DNA of 64,000 nt, taken from Labia minor (taxonomy: Eukaryota; Arthropoda; Insecta; Dermaptera; Spongiphoridae). The notes under the pieces were generated by a model. The model saw only the letters and a program-made list of their open reading frames with translations. It was not told where the DNA came from and did no database searches. The stretch is from the NCBI GenBank assembly GCA_963082975.1, contig OY720345.1, forward strand, positions 26,172,611-26,236,610, read 5' to 3'. The position numbers and the translations under genes are program-made. Below, piece after piece: positions 35,841 to 47,954 of the stretch (its first letter is position 1; the number at the start of each line of letters is the position of its first letter).

Positions 35841-38800
35841 GAGAATTAAATGACGTTATCAATTTATTATACTCCGGTAAATATTATAAAATATTATTTA
35901 CTAAATATTCAAACAATATCAAATATTCAATTAGATAAAACATTTATTTGTTTTTGTGTTCTTATTTAAAATACATTTTAATTTAATCAGTAAATTAATT
36001 ATATATATTATTATTGTAAATGTTATATCTATCTATGTGTCCCTTCATACATTTTGAATTCACCCATAATATATCTTATATTCTTATATACTTACTTGAA
36101 TATAATTTAAAAAGTTTTAAAAGTTTTTTTTTAATATTTTATGAATTCAAATCGTCAATTGAAAATGAAAAATCCAATTATAAGATCAATTATTCATATA
36201 ATTTTAAATGTTTTCGTGTTTTATAAATAAAATATTAAAAAAATAAACTTATAAACAAAATATTCTTTGAATTATTTTGAAACATTTTAGGAAACAAATT
36301 TTTAATGGGTCATTTTTAGAAATTCCATTTAACAATTATAATAAATAATTAAAAAATTGTAAAATTTTTAAAGTATATAAAAATAATTTGTATAAATTGG
36401 TTAAAGGGTCGAGTGATGGGACAAGGGCTCAGGATAGGGACATTTGGAGAAATGTAGCCAAGAACTTTCGAGTATCTTTGAGTTATATAAATAGATAGAT
36501 ATAACTGGATATAACATATACAATAATAATATATATAATTAATTTACTGATTAAATTAAAATATATTTTAAAAGAAATGAATGTTTTATGTAATATAATG
36601 ATTGAAACAAAATGGATGAAAACCTTTTACTACTTTTAACCAAATACGATGTACCACTCGGGGGTACAGGGGGCGGCGCTCTTCACAGCTGGTTTTAAAT
36701 TAAATTATATACTTTTACATTTAATATTTAAATTAAAAGTTTTTAATAGTTAATTGATTTTTCAAATTTTTATTTTTGTGTTACGAGGATTCTAGGACTA
36801 ATTTTAGAGACGGATAAGAAATAATAAATTATTATTTTTTTTTATTTATAAGAATTTAATTTCATCTCACACTCAGTTGGAGATATTCTAAAGTCATTGC
36901 GATTTTGAAATGAAATTAATTTAAAGAACTATTTATCAAAATTGAGTTTTTAAAATGTATAATAAACAAATAAACTCTATATTTGGTGTTAATATAAAAG
37001 ACACTTTTATTTATAAATTTTTGAAAAAATATTTCATCACAATGCAAATTTTTGATACATATAAATATAAAAATGACTAATTTTTCTTATTTCTTACAGA
37101 TCTAATCTTCAAATCAAATTGATGATCTTAGGTAATATTCTTGAACGATGTTTATTTGAAATAAACGTGATTTCTGACAGTTGAATATTTATTTTTATTC
37201 ATTATAGAAAATAAGAAAACAATTTTTCTTATATATATTTTACCATATTAATTTTCACGATGCCATTCTATGTAGTTTCAAAACATTTGAATAGAAAATG
37301 TTCAATTGAAGAAACCTAAAAATTTCACAATTCAATATAAAATATTATAAAAATAAATTTCTTAAATTTAACTAAAAACATTATTAAATAAACCAAAAAC
37401 TAAACATGCATCAGAATATTATACACTAAATTGCATTGAATTAACAAACTTTTCAAAATTAGTAATTAAATTAATTAACATTAAATGTACAGATTGTGTA
37501 TTTTATGTATAATTTAGTAAGAATCCAAGTAAGATTGATGGACTTAAAAAGTCTAAGCTCCCACAGTTTTAGAAAGCAATTTATTTTACAAATATTAATA
37601 ACACTAAATATATTGCTATAATAACGATTTTAAAAAAATAAATAAAAATATGAATAGTTTATAATTTGTCACCAAAATTAGTTCTTTTAATGATAAAAAA
37701 AAAATTGAACCCTTTTAAATTTTTTAACTGTTATGCCTATGAATTTGAAAACTGATGAAGTGCCCGAAAAACAAGATCGACTTAGTAAATTAAACATTTG
37801 ATTAAACTGAAACATATGCAAATAATAGGAACATAAATAAGCTATAATCAAATATTTCCCCATTCAAATAATATTATTTATATAAATCATTACTTTATAA
37901 AATGATTTCGAATGCAACAATTTAAACAGCTTATACGTGCATTAGTTAAATACTACAGGATCATTTTAATTCAATCATAATATATTTAGCATGCAAATTC
38001 ATCTAACATTTCTTGCTATTTTCTAAACTATATATTATAAAAATACACATTTACTTCATTTTACATTATAACTCCCCAAAGACTATTTTATAAAATATAT
38101 TTAGATAAAATTAAATAAATAATCGAGGAATACCTTTGGGTAGGATTCAAACATTCTTAATTTGATTTAAAATAGTATTTATTTATTGAATGTTGAACCT
38201 ATATATACGTTTACATCTCGAGATATAATTGATTTAAAAAGAATAGAGTGAAAATATAGAATATTCTATTTAAAAAATATAAGAAATGCAAATAAAAATC
38301 AGATTATTTTTATTATTTCAAGTTTTGAAATTTTCGAGATTCGCTAAATATAAAAACCTAAATTACATTTATCAATTTTAAGTAAATTTTTCATTATTAT
38401 TAAATATTACAATGTATTGTGAAGATTTAATCTTCCTAATCTCCTAACAGTTTTCATTCAAACTTATAATTAAAATTAACTTTTAATTTCAGGCATAATA
38501 GATTAACTTTGAAAACATCTCTTGAGAATAATAATCATAATTGAATTTAGTTATTAGCTTGAATTTTAAATTATAAAAAAGAAGTGAAGATTGAAATTGG
38601 AAAGAACGTGGAAAGTTGTTATTTTCAATAATTTTCGAGTGAGATATGTAGAACATGATTTAAATATTTATAAAATTATTTTAATAATTATATTGTTAAA
38701 TAGTTAATTTTTGAAAAATAAAATTTATCTCCTTAATTTTGAAAAAAGGAATAAATAGATGGGGAATATTTGAGATGTGGTGTGCCATTCATAGATTAAA

Positions 38801-39393
38801 TAGCAACATTTTTGCATGAAACTTAAAATCTTGAATCTTTTTGAAAGCTATATCATTAACTAGTGTTTGCTTTGTTGAGGCTGGTTAAGAAACGAGTAAA
38901 TGTTACTAGAAGAAAGCATAAGCAATAAATAAAATGTTTAAATAAAATGCCTATATTATCTAAAAAGAAATTTAAATTACTATTAATTATAGAGATTCTT
39001 TGACTTGTTAAATAGTAACTAAATACCACAGACCTCTTGAAAGATTTTCAAAATCTTTCTTAAGTAATAACTAAAAGATATTAAATTCAAATAATTCTCA
39101 TCAAACAGTCATATTGTATTTTTGTAAAAAGTCTATAAAAATTTCGTTATCTTAGTAGAATTTTATTTTTTAGAAAAATTAGTGAATATTTTAAAAATCA
39201 GTTTGATTTTTATTATATGAATTAGTTTTAGTTTATTTAAATAAATTAATGTCTTTATTTATAAAATATAATCAACAAAATATAACAAAAATAATAAAGT
39301 TATAAAAACAAAGGAAATCATTATATAAAGATATAATATTAAATTTTCACAATTTCTAATATTTTCATCTTATAGAATAATAAAATACAAACA
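35841..39393. other. Long non-coding stretch between SYCP1-like and AP-3 sigma genes
   Basis: About 3.5 kb of AT-rich DNA. A weak LINE 3'-fragment lies near 36,405-36,495 (GGACATTTGGAGAAATGTAG, shared with the end of the LINE piece at 63,000). No other supported feature. Confidence 0.4.
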
Positions 39394-39718
39394 ATGGATC
39401 AAGAAAATGTTTATAGCAGAAGATTTAAAATAAAAGATGAGAATAAACCAGGCCTAAACAAATCTTTCGGTAACTGTTACCCAAACTTTGAAAATTGAAT
39501 TATTTACAATATTTTTATATAAGTAATAATATCTATTATTATTATAAAAAGGGTTCCGGATGTTGAAAATTGGAGGTGTTGAATAAACTTTAAAAAAGTT
39601 CATTTTAGTACAGGGTTATTTTTTACATCTATCATAAACCGTTTCAGGAAGTATTTTACCAAAAAATATACATATTGATGATAAAAATGTAAATTTTTTA
39701 GGAATGATAAATTTATAA
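39394..39718 (+). CDS. Candidate two-exon small protein
   Basis: Possible 48-aa protein. Exon 1 39,394-39,469 starts after ACAATACAAACA-type leader at ACAATGG and reads MDQENVYSRRFKIKDENKP then GLNKSFG; GTAACT donor follows in phase 1. A TTTCAG acceptor at 39,642-39,647 opens exon 2 (39,648-39,718) with SILPKNIHIDDKNVNFLG to a TAA. The first exon has good codon character and charge, unlike typical random AT-rich ORFs. It lies 360 bases from the 3' end of the AP-3 sigma gene, convergent to it. I do not recognise the family; exon 2 may be wrong and further exons may exist. Confidence 0.3.
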
Positions 39719-40013
39719 AATTTTAGTTTAAGAATATTGAGAAATTTAAAATATAAATTTATTTTAAAATAAAATATTTAAATATATATATTATTTTAGA
39801 TAAAATATTTAAATTTTATCTTATTATAAAAATATAATATTTTTTCTCTTAAGTGTTCATGTTTTTAGAAAAGTTACATTTTATTTTTGAATAATGGATG
39901 ATATGCAAAGCGAAGTGCAATATAAGCTTTCTAAATGTCACTTTTATAAATTGAAGCATCTAAATGGTGGAGTTGAGTTTTGGAATTTTATGTCTGTGTA
40001 GAATGTGAATGTG

Positions 40014-40019
40014 TTTATT
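40014..40019 (-). terminator. Candidate poly(A) signal of the AP-3 sigma gene
   Basis: AATAAA on the minus strand about 62 bases past the stop codon, followed by a GT-rich stretch on the minus strand's downstream side. This spacing is typical. Confidence 0.5.
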
Positions 40020-40080
40020 GTGTCTAGGAGTAGTAGGTGTGCCTTAAGAGTCCCACAGCCATACCCTCCCCTCTAGGAGG

Positions 40081-41012
40081 TCAGAATTTGAGATCTTTTA
40101 TTGCTTGAGGTAGATCAGGTAGTTTCATGTCTTTAATTTGTTGAGGAATATTCATATTCTTCACTGCAGATACAGCTCTTGCAGGAGCAGCTATGATCCC
40201 AGCCTAAAATAAATATATATAAATCAATTTATAAATAATTTTTTAGGATAATTTAAAAGAAAAACGAATAAAATTTATTTAAAATGTATTTAATTTAATG
40301 TATAGATAAATCTTGGAATTTTTCTTCTCTGTTTTATTAATAATAAATTTAAAATAAAACTTACTTCCTGCTTTTCTAATTTATTTTGGTCCTCTATTCT
40401 TGATAATATTTCATTCATATTTGTTTCTAAAACCATTCCACCCATTACTAATTCATTTAAAATATAATGTACCTGAAGAATTAAAATTATAAAATTATTA
40501 TGTGTAATAAATAGATAATTCTTGTAATTATTAAATTAAATGATGTACCTTATCGACATGAAATATCAGATCGAGTTCACATACATTTTCAAAACATTTA
40601 TCAAGAGTTTCAACAAAAACTTGAATAAGATCTAGAATTCCTAATTCAGATTCTGATGAGTCTACACAAAAAACAAAATAAAGTGTAGCGTAATGTCTAT
40701 ATATAAGTTTATAATCTGACCCTCCTATTAAACTATAGAATGTTTATTAATATAATTTCATGATTTTATATAATAATTTTTAAAATGATTACCTTCCACC
40801 TTCAAGAAAATTACAAACATTATCATCTCGTTTAGATACAAGCTGGAATGTTTCTTTAATTATTTGCTGTTGCATATCTTCATTCTGAAAATATTTTATA
40901 AATATTGAAATCTTTTTATTATTTTCACTTGAAAAATACTTACAAAATATTGGTAAAATTTCGACATTCTTGGTTTTCCATGATTATTAAAAACCAAAAT
41001 TGCTTTTATCAT
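40081..41012 (-). CDS. AP3S2: AP-3 adaptor complex subunit sigma, 5 exons
   Basis: Small subunit of the heterotetrameric AP-3 adaptor, which sorts cargo from endosome/trans-Golgi to lysosomes and lysosome-related organelles (pigment granules; the Drosophila counterpart is the eye-colour gene orange). Exons (minus): 41012-40944, 40884-40793, 40732-40549, 40472-40365, 40203-40081; frame kept at all junctions, 191 aa, the usual length. It starts MIKAILVFNNHGKPRMSKFY, the conserved longin-fold start of AP-3 sigma, then ETFQLVSKRDDNVCNFLEGG, YKLIYRHYATLYFVFCVDSS, ELGILDLIQVFVETLDKCFE and LDLIFHVDKVHYILNELVMG, all hallmarks of the family. The tail (EAGIIAAPARAVSAVKNMNI ... IKDLKF) is typical of AP-3 and absent from AP-1/2 sigma. 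Introns are 59-161 bases. No defects seen; surrounding genes are unrelated. Confidence 0.96.
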
Positions 41013-42640
41013 TTTGATTTTAACATTAAAATTAAATTGACATACAAAATTTAATCAAATGTTTTTTCCACTATGAAAGCATTGCCAAAATTTGAAATAT
41101 TATTTTATTAATTTAAAAAACAATTTTAAGAAAAGATTTCTTTATGATTATTTTTATAAAAGATAACACTTAATATAAATCTATTTTTTTTTTATTTGTT
41201 TTTTTTTGAAGTTTTAAAATGAAAGTTGTCCAATGTGTATATGTCAACCTGTAAAAATGATTAAAAGTTTCTAATTTCATTTTTCGTATATTTTCTTCTA
41301 AAATTATTTATAGTGGGGTAAGAATTATTTTAATATTTTTATTATTAACATTTTGATCATGAATCAGTTAATATTACTAAATATCCCAACATGGATTTTT
41401 CAACTTGTTAATTTATAATTACTTATATTAAAATATGCATGCTTGTGATTTTGTTTGTTTTAATATGATTTCAAAAGTGTTAAATATTTTTAGCATACTA
41501 TCTCTAATTATATTTTTGTAATTATATAGACAATATATTTATTTATAATGTTATAAAAAATTTTACTAAGTAAATTATACATGTTGACATTTATGTTAAA
41601 CTTTTCTAAGAAATAATAAAAAAAAGATGAAGAATGGTTGTTTTGTTAATCTAAACTATAATTCTTCCCTTTTATTTTGAATTCTATTTAATTAATTTTA
41701 AGTTTTTTTTAAAAAATGTTATTTCTACTTCTACTTTCTATTTTATATAAAATTAAATGTAAACTAATTAATATTTTCTTAGGGATTTTTGAATGAAAAA
41801 AATAAATCTTAATCGTTTGACTTTTTACTAAACAATTATTAATATTTTTTATTCTATTTCTCCATTGTATTTTGTAGATATGAAAACTTGTTTTGTTTTT
41901 CTTCTTTGTTAATCTTTTTCTTTGTTGGATGAAAAATATATAGAATATATCAATCACCTATATATACATAATAATGAAATAAATTCTATATCATTTATTT
42001 ATCTTATAAGTTTTATTATATTAAAAATATTAATCGAAATATCATTGAATTAATTTTTTTTCCTTTTTAAAAAGTAAAAGACAATTTGAAATTAATACTA
42101 ATAATTTATAAAGAATATTTTCAGAATATTTTAGCTAATAGCAGATTTGTTTTATTTCTTCTTTTTTATGATTTATTCATATTTTTTCAACCAAATAAAA
42201 TAACAAATGTAATTTTTAAATCATTTTATATATTTCAATGAAAAATAAAAAAGATGCTTTTTAAATAGTTCATTCTAATTGCTTATTCTAAGAAATCTTA
42301 TTTCAAATTTGGCAGTTTCTCCTTTTACCGGAAGATGTCATGTTGCAGCACATTCAAATAAATCTCTGCTTAAGATTTTCAATAAATTTTATATATTTCT
42401 TAAATAATAAAAAAAAAATTCAAGTCCTAAATTAATTTAAACTATTTAAATTAGAATTGAGCTTGATTGATACTGGCGTTTTTAGGGTAATTTGAATAAA
42501 GTGTTTTTTATATCAAATTTATTAGAATATTTAGACAATATTAATGATATATTATCAAAATCAAAAGGGGTGTCGTAGCCCATAAGATTATATTTTAGGA
42601 ATATATTGAAATTAATAAATAATTATATTCATTATGATCA
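41013..42640. other. Upstream of AP-3 sigma; non-coding
   Basis: AT-rich. The AP-3 sigma promoter should lie at the left edge, but no TATA or initiator is distinctive. No repeat family seen in this stretch. Confidence 0.4.
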
Positions 42641-42647
42641 CTGGAGC

Positions 42648-42772
42648 AATTTTTTTAGGATTATGATTATTTCAAGGATCTCATTGCATTCTCTTTCTCC
42701 AACCACATGAACACCATCCTGATCCTGTTCTAATTTTATATGTTGCTCTTTCGTCTCTCGTATTTCTACCTA
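42648..42772 (-). CDS. Candidate terminal coding exon, partial gene
   Basis: On the minus strand an AG acceptor (CTCATAG) is followed by an open frame: VEIRETKEQHIKLEQDQDGV, HVVGERECNEILEIIIILKK, LLQ, then TGA. Local base composition is richer in G/C than its surroundings and the peptide is strongly charged, unlike chance AT-rich frames. If real it would be the last exon of a minus-strand gene whose other exons lie to the right; I could not find them. I do not recognise the protein. Confidence 0.28.
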
Positions 42773-43492
42773 TGAGATTTATTTATCTTGATGTTAAATA
42801 GAAATAGTGAATCTCTATTTTAAAAAATCTATACAAAATCACGTTTCATTCTTCAAATTTATATTTAAATAATATAGCATAATAAAATAATAGAATTTTG
42901 TGTTTATATTAATATTTTATGTTAATCGGTTAATTTTTTGAGGTGATTTATTTATTTATTATTCACTTTGATTTATAATTTAAGTTGAGAGAAGAGAGGA
43001 AAGCATAAAATATATATTATTCTAATATTATATATATACGAGAATTAGTTTGTGATTAATTCAAAAGGATGTCAAAATTCATTTAGTTATAAATAAATAA
43101 ATCCAAAAATATCTTATAATATTGGGAATTTGAGAAAAGACGTATTTTGAAAAAATATTTTTTCTTTAAAGATCGAATTTATTTATTTCATATACTTTGT
43201 TGGCCTAAAAGGCAAAAAAAACTAAACAATGAAATCGATTTTATTTGTTAGATTATTATGATTTAAAGATAGAGTAATCAATTTTGATTTTATGAAAAGA
43301 TTCCTTAAGTTTCATAAAGAAATCAATATAAAGACAATTTTCATCACAAGAAACACACACACATAAGCACACAAACCATTTAAATTAGAAAATAAACTGA
43401 TAAGTAACAATTCTATTTCGTTTTCTAATCCTGTAAATATTAATCTATGCAAACTGTTGAAGTTTGATGAATTTCGATTAAGAACTAATTTC

Positions 43493-43997
43493 GGTGATTG
43501 TTTAATCTAACCGATGTATGTTGGATTTTGATAAAACTTTACCACTAGATTCCTTTTTTGATTCAAAACAAACTTTGTGGCGGTCGCTTCTAGTTTACGA
43601 AATAAAAATTATTAAAGTTTGCATATAAATCCATTGATATTTTAATTAGCTACAATGTTTTATTATTTGACCACCAGAGGACTCCACTAATTTTCAGTTT
43701 TTTTATAAGTTTTTATTGGATATAAGAAAATTATTTAGTTAATTAATTTTTTAATCTTATATCCAAACCGAACTTATAAAAACCGAAAATTAGTGATTAA
43801 GTTAATAATAAGTGAATTAGTCAATAAAACATTATTAAATGGCTGCTCATTCATAACTAGTTTATATGCAAACTTTAATAATTTTTGTCTCGTAAACTAG
43901 AAGCGACCGCCACAAAGTTTGTTTTGAATCAAAAAAGGAATCTAGTGGTAAAGTTTTATCAAAATCCATCATACATCGGTTAGACTAAACAATTACC
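43493..43997. mobile_element. Long-hairpin (foldback) element FB2
   Basis: Inverted arms: left GGTGATTGTTTAATCTAACC then GATGTATG..., right ...CGGTTAGACTAAACAATTACC. Arms share AAACTTTACCACTAGATTCC / GGAATCTAGTGGTAAAGTTT and GTGGCGGTCGCTTCTAG / CTAGAAGCGACCGCCAC. 505 bp, the same ends and length as FB1 and FB3; interior close to FB3. Flanks CTAATTTC and ATAATTTT are only partly alike. Confidence 0.75.
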
Positions 43998-44034
43998 ATA
44001 ATTTTTAATTTTAGGTTGAAAGCTATATTATAAT

Positions 44035-44307
44035 CAGTGGTGTATTGGGAGGGGAACGCGGGGGAACAACGTTCCCTTAACTTTTTTCACAACCGGAACG
44101 CGTTCCAGTACTTTTTTCATGTCCTGACAAATCCCACTTAAATCTACTGTTAGAATTTCTTTTTTGTGTTCGTTAATATTTTGTATAGTAAGAATAAGAA
44201 AAAATAAAAACTTATATGGAAAAAAATAGTATATATATGCTAAAAATAGGACTTTTTTTACTCCCACTATGCGTTCCCTTACTTCTTATTTTACCATTAC
44301 ATCACTG
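44035..44307 (+). mobile_element. hAT-like MITE M1, copy b, with target duplication
   Basis: CAGTGGTGTATTGGG ... CATCACTG with ATTATAAT duplicated exactly on both sides (44,027-44,034 and 44,308-44,315), the 8-bp signature of hAT elements. 273 bp, non-coding; the 77-codon minus ORF is chance. Confidence 0.82.
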
Positions 44308-44588
44308 ATTATAATAACATTAATTAACTGAGTTAGAAAAAATATACATTAATTGTAAATAAGTCTTTTTTTTAGATTTTGAGGTACTTTACTTTTAAAA
44401 TTAAAAAAAAATATTCAATAACATTCTTAATATTAATAAAAATGAAAAGTGAATGATGGTAATTATTTTTTTTATTAGCATGAAAACTTTATTAAGTATT
44501 CATTAAAAATAAATTGATTTTTTTCTTTCTATATCTTTTTGAATTCTGATCAATAAAAAGAACAATATTTGTTTCTTATTGATTTTTT
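44308..44588 (+). repeat. Duplicated flank of MITE M1 (copy b)
   Basis: Nearly identical to 3573-3850. Since this copy has the clean target duplication, it is the likelier original site. Confidence 0.65.
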
Positions 44589-45199
44589 CATCATTCTGTT
44601 TGCTTTTATTCCATTGATAAATTTAAGAATGACATTTAATTTATTCTCATTAATTCAGTGTTTCAAGCTTTCAAATGTTCGCAACTCATTTTTCATTCTT
44701 AATTTTCATCTCTTTCCTTTCATTAATAGGCCTAAGAATATATTAAATGCAATAATTGTTATAACAAGAACTTAATTATATAAAAAAAATATATAATTTA
44801 AATAAATGAAATAAAATGAAATACCTAATTCTATCAAACATTTTCAAAAATTAAAATATAAAAACATGAAATGTGCTCAAACCTATTTTTTAAATTTGTT
44901 TATAATTTAGTAAATTATTATTTAATTGTAATGTTAGAGAGAGAGAATTTATTTTATTTATTTTTTGTTTTCCTTTCATTTTTCTATATAATTTTTTATT
45001 TTCGACTCTTCGACATGGCCTCTCCCTAAGTTGTAATTAAAATTATAAAATACATAATATATTATTTACTTACTTAATGAATAAATTTATTTTTTGATGT
45101 TTGTGTAATTGTATTTGAAAAATTGTAATTATTTTTTTCTTAAATTAATAAATCCATTGAGTATTTTCTATTTTCTTTTCTTGAAATGAGCTTAAAATC

Positions 45200-45231
<32 letters not shown>

Positions 45232-45420
45232 CAATGAAACAATAAACAAATGAGTTATAAATTTCCAATTAATTATTTAATTTTTTTTAAATATATTTCT
45301 GATTGAAACATTTCGTTTTTATTTACAATTTCATCATTCTTTTTTTAAAAATAATTCTTATTTCATTTGGCCATAGTCCCGTAAAAATATATATTAGCTA
45401 TAAACAAACAACATAAATTC
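44589..45420. other. Non-coding, with poly-A tract
   Basis: AT-rich; a run of 28 A at 45,200-45,227. A 68-codon ORF at 44,569 has no family features. Nothing else recognised. Confidence 0.45.
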
Positions 45421-45660
45421 AAAGTACCGGGACCCCGAGCCTCGGCTCGGTACTTAAGTTAAAAAAAATGATTCATTATTATTGGATTTGGCTGGTAATA
45501 TTAATACCTGGGACACCGAGCTCTCGCTCTACCCTTTAAAAAATATTGATACACAATTCTTTAATTATTTATTACAATTATTAAATGTTACACATTTGCA
45601 TCAATCTGATTAAAATTAATGAACTTGTGCTCCTCAATAATACATAAATATATAATATAT
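45421..45660 (+). repeat. Repeat family R6, copy b
   Basis: First a small GC-rich hairpin (AGTACCGGGACCCCGAGCC with GGCTCGGTACTT), then the same TACCTGGGACACCGAGC block as at 694. The 3' part continues after a hairpin-bearing insertion, at about 46,390-46,490. Confidence 0.6.
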
Positions 45661-45997
45661 AGGTACATATATTTTTTTTCTATAGTGTTTTTTTGAAAAA
45701 CTGTTTAGCGCCCCAAGTGGTTATAAAACAAACTAAAGACAAAAAAACGTGCTTTGCAGCTTTTCGGAATTAAAAAAGCAAAATTGGCAGTCGTGGGACT
45801 GGCCGACAGAAGTGAAAACTTCTGCGTAAGAAATTTTAAAACAGACGAAATTCGCGCTATTTCACGAGAAAGATGAATTTCATATGCATGTATATATATA
45901 TAACTTATATATTATTTTAAACATATATTTTAAACAAATTTGTAACTTATATTTATATATATATAAATACACAACTTTGTTTAAAATATTGCAATAC

Positions 45998-46148
45998 GAA
46001 CTGTTTTATAATTCTTATCTCTAACATAAAATATATATTTATTATGTGAAGTTCATTTCGTATAATTTTGATTATATATGTATATATGAAATGAACTTTA
46101 CATAATAAATATATATTTATATGTTAGAGATAATTTATAAAACAGTTC
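45998..46148. repeat. Near-perfect 61-bp-arm inverted repeat
   Basis: Arms 45,998-46,059 and 46,088-46,148 (GAACTGTTTTATAA... / ...TTATAAAACAGTTC) with a 28-base AT-rich loop. Wider, weaker symmetry (GTGAAAACTTCT near 45,815 and GAAGTTTTCACTTC near 46,278) shows it is the core of a larger foldback of about 500-600 bp. Confidence 0.7.
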
Positions 46149-46389
46149 TAATGACAATTCAAATTTCGCGCTCTGTTATAAGAAATTTGAAAGCAGATGA
46201 TTTCATGGTGTTGGTCACGATCACGCGAGTTCTATACTTTTTCCCCATCCCGCAAAAGTGCTCAACGCCGCTAAAGAAGTTTTCACTTCAAAAATTATTT
46301 AATATTTGGAAATATATCTGACTTATAGAAAAAATGAATATTAATTAAAGAAAGAAATAGTTTTTAAAATATCCTGAATAATATGTAAC

Positions 46390-46492
46390 AATTTTCAAGA
46401 TAGAAATTTATTACAATATTACAATTATTAACTGTTGCATCATTGCATCAATCTGATTAAAATGAATGGAACTTCGGGTACTCAATAATAAT
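46390..46492 (+). repeat. Repeat family R6, 3' fragment
   Basis: GCATCAATCTGATTAAAATG and GGTACTCAATAATA match the 3' half of R6. With copy b it brackets the inverted-repeat insertion. Confidence 0.5.
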
Positions 46493-46686
46493 AAATAAAA
46501 TAATATTAATAAATATATTGAATAATATTTTATTGAAAAAATATTAAAACTTATAAAACTATCTAAAACTTTATTAATAAAAGAACAATGAATAAATAAA
46601 TATAGAATAGTAATTTATTAAAAAGTAAACAATAGATAAAAAGAAAAAAAAATAACAAAATCATTATTTTCATTTTTAAATAACGA

Positions 46687-46753
46687 TTCACCCGGCGAGT
46701 TTCGAACCGACGAAATCCACTCGTTAAAACATCAGTCCAACCGCTGGACTATA
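46687..46753 (-). mobile_element. tRNA-like SINE head
   Basis: On the minus strand: ATAGTCCAGCGGTTGGAC (A-box-like, with a GTCC/GGAC D-stem) and GGTTCGAAACTCGCC (B-box) about 32 bases apart. The anticodon and acceptor stems do not pair, so it is a tRNA-derived repeat, not a working tRNA. Confidence 0.5.
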
Positions 46754-46849
46754 TGTATTTAGATAAAAAATTGTCATTTTTTTACTGTCTTAGCAGGCAG
46801 TATTAAAAATTTTGACGTTTTCCATATATAATTTTCAATTAAGAAATTA

Positions 46850-46990
46850 ATAATGAAGCTGAATGTTTCAAGAGATATCATCAATAAAACTTAATTTTTC
46901 TTTATAAATACTATATCTAGTGTGAATTTGAAAAAAATCGTTAGAGCGGTTTTTGAGAACCAATATATATAGATAGATAGATATATACAA
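46850..46990 (+). repeat. Repeat family R5, 3' fragment
   Basis: TTCTTTATAAATACTATATC, GTGTGAATTTGAAAAAAATC and GAGCGGTTTTTGAGAAC match the end of R5 copies a and b. Confidence 0.5.
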
Positions 46991-47204
46991 TTTTAGCTAG
47001 CATAATAAGATAAGATTAAATGGTATGTGAACATTACACGATTTTGTTACTATAAGAATTAATTCAAATATAATTATACTGGGCAAAATATTAATTTCTG
47101 ATTATTTAAGTTTATTAAATAATTATGTAATGAAATTATTACTTTCTGAAATTAATTAACTTTTTATAAATTATATTTTATTCACAGAATCATTGGTATG
47201 GACA

Positions 47205-47312
47205 ATGCAGGAAGGGATGTGAGAGAGATGGGAGAGGGTAGGGGTTGGATGGTGGTGGCTCAGAATGTTAGTGCGGACAAGAACTTTCGTGTTCCGTAGA
47301 GTCACCGATAGA
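47205..47312 (+). pseudogene. LINE 3' coding fragment
   Basis: Plus-strand frame GRDVREMGEGRGWMVVAQN matches the minus-strand LINE fragment at 19,600. Ends in the GTAGAGTCACCGATAGATAG block also seen at 63,045. No reverse-transcriptase catalytic part. Confidence 0.55.
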
Positions 47313-47408
47313 TAGATAGAATCATTAGTATAATTTTCAGATAAAAATGGTTCGGTTTTTGGAAACATTTTAAAAATCTATTTCTTTTATCGGTTGTAGT
47401 TTAATTAG

Positions 47409-47954
47409 TATCTCGCCAGGATAGTATTGCGTTCACGAAAATTTTCTATGTCGAGATTTTAATGTTTTTATACGTTTTGAAGGTCCATGAGTCATTTTCA
47501 CTAAGGTTGAGAAAAATGTTTGTGTATGTAAACAAGATTACGCAAAAACAGTTTGAGCTAGAATCATGAAATTTGGTACACGAGCATTATTCAAAATTCG
47601 TAGTTTTCTATCAACTTTTGAGAAATATAGATCTTCGGAAGAGGACCATTACCAACCATTACCTACCACGTTTTCATTTTTTTCCCTCTAAACTGACCGT
47701 AAAAATAAAGATATATGTTTGTTAGTTTTTGATTAAAAATTGTATAAAACTGCTATATATAGATTTTCAGCTTGATTGAATCGCTGAAAGTACCTGAATT
47801 AATTTTTAAAATTTTTAAATTTTGACTTAAAAATGAAGTTAAAAGTTTTAAATTAATTTTTTTTAATTAATTAATTAAATTTAATTTAAATATAAATATT
47901 ATATGTTAATTAATCCAATTCAAATTTGCGAGATAGTCGAGTGGAGACACTCTA
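47409..47954 (+). mobile_element. R3 element, copy b
   Basis: Same order as R3 copy a but lacks the CACGCGCCAAC block. Ends GCGAGATAGTCGAGTGGAG. Confidence 0.68.

Noticed and set aside
46687..46753. Functional tRNA gene
   Set aside because: A- and B-box are present, but the anticodon and acceptor stems do not pair.
47401..47480. Independent gene start suggested by conserved CGAAAATTTTC block
   Set aside because: The block belongs to dispersed repeat R3.
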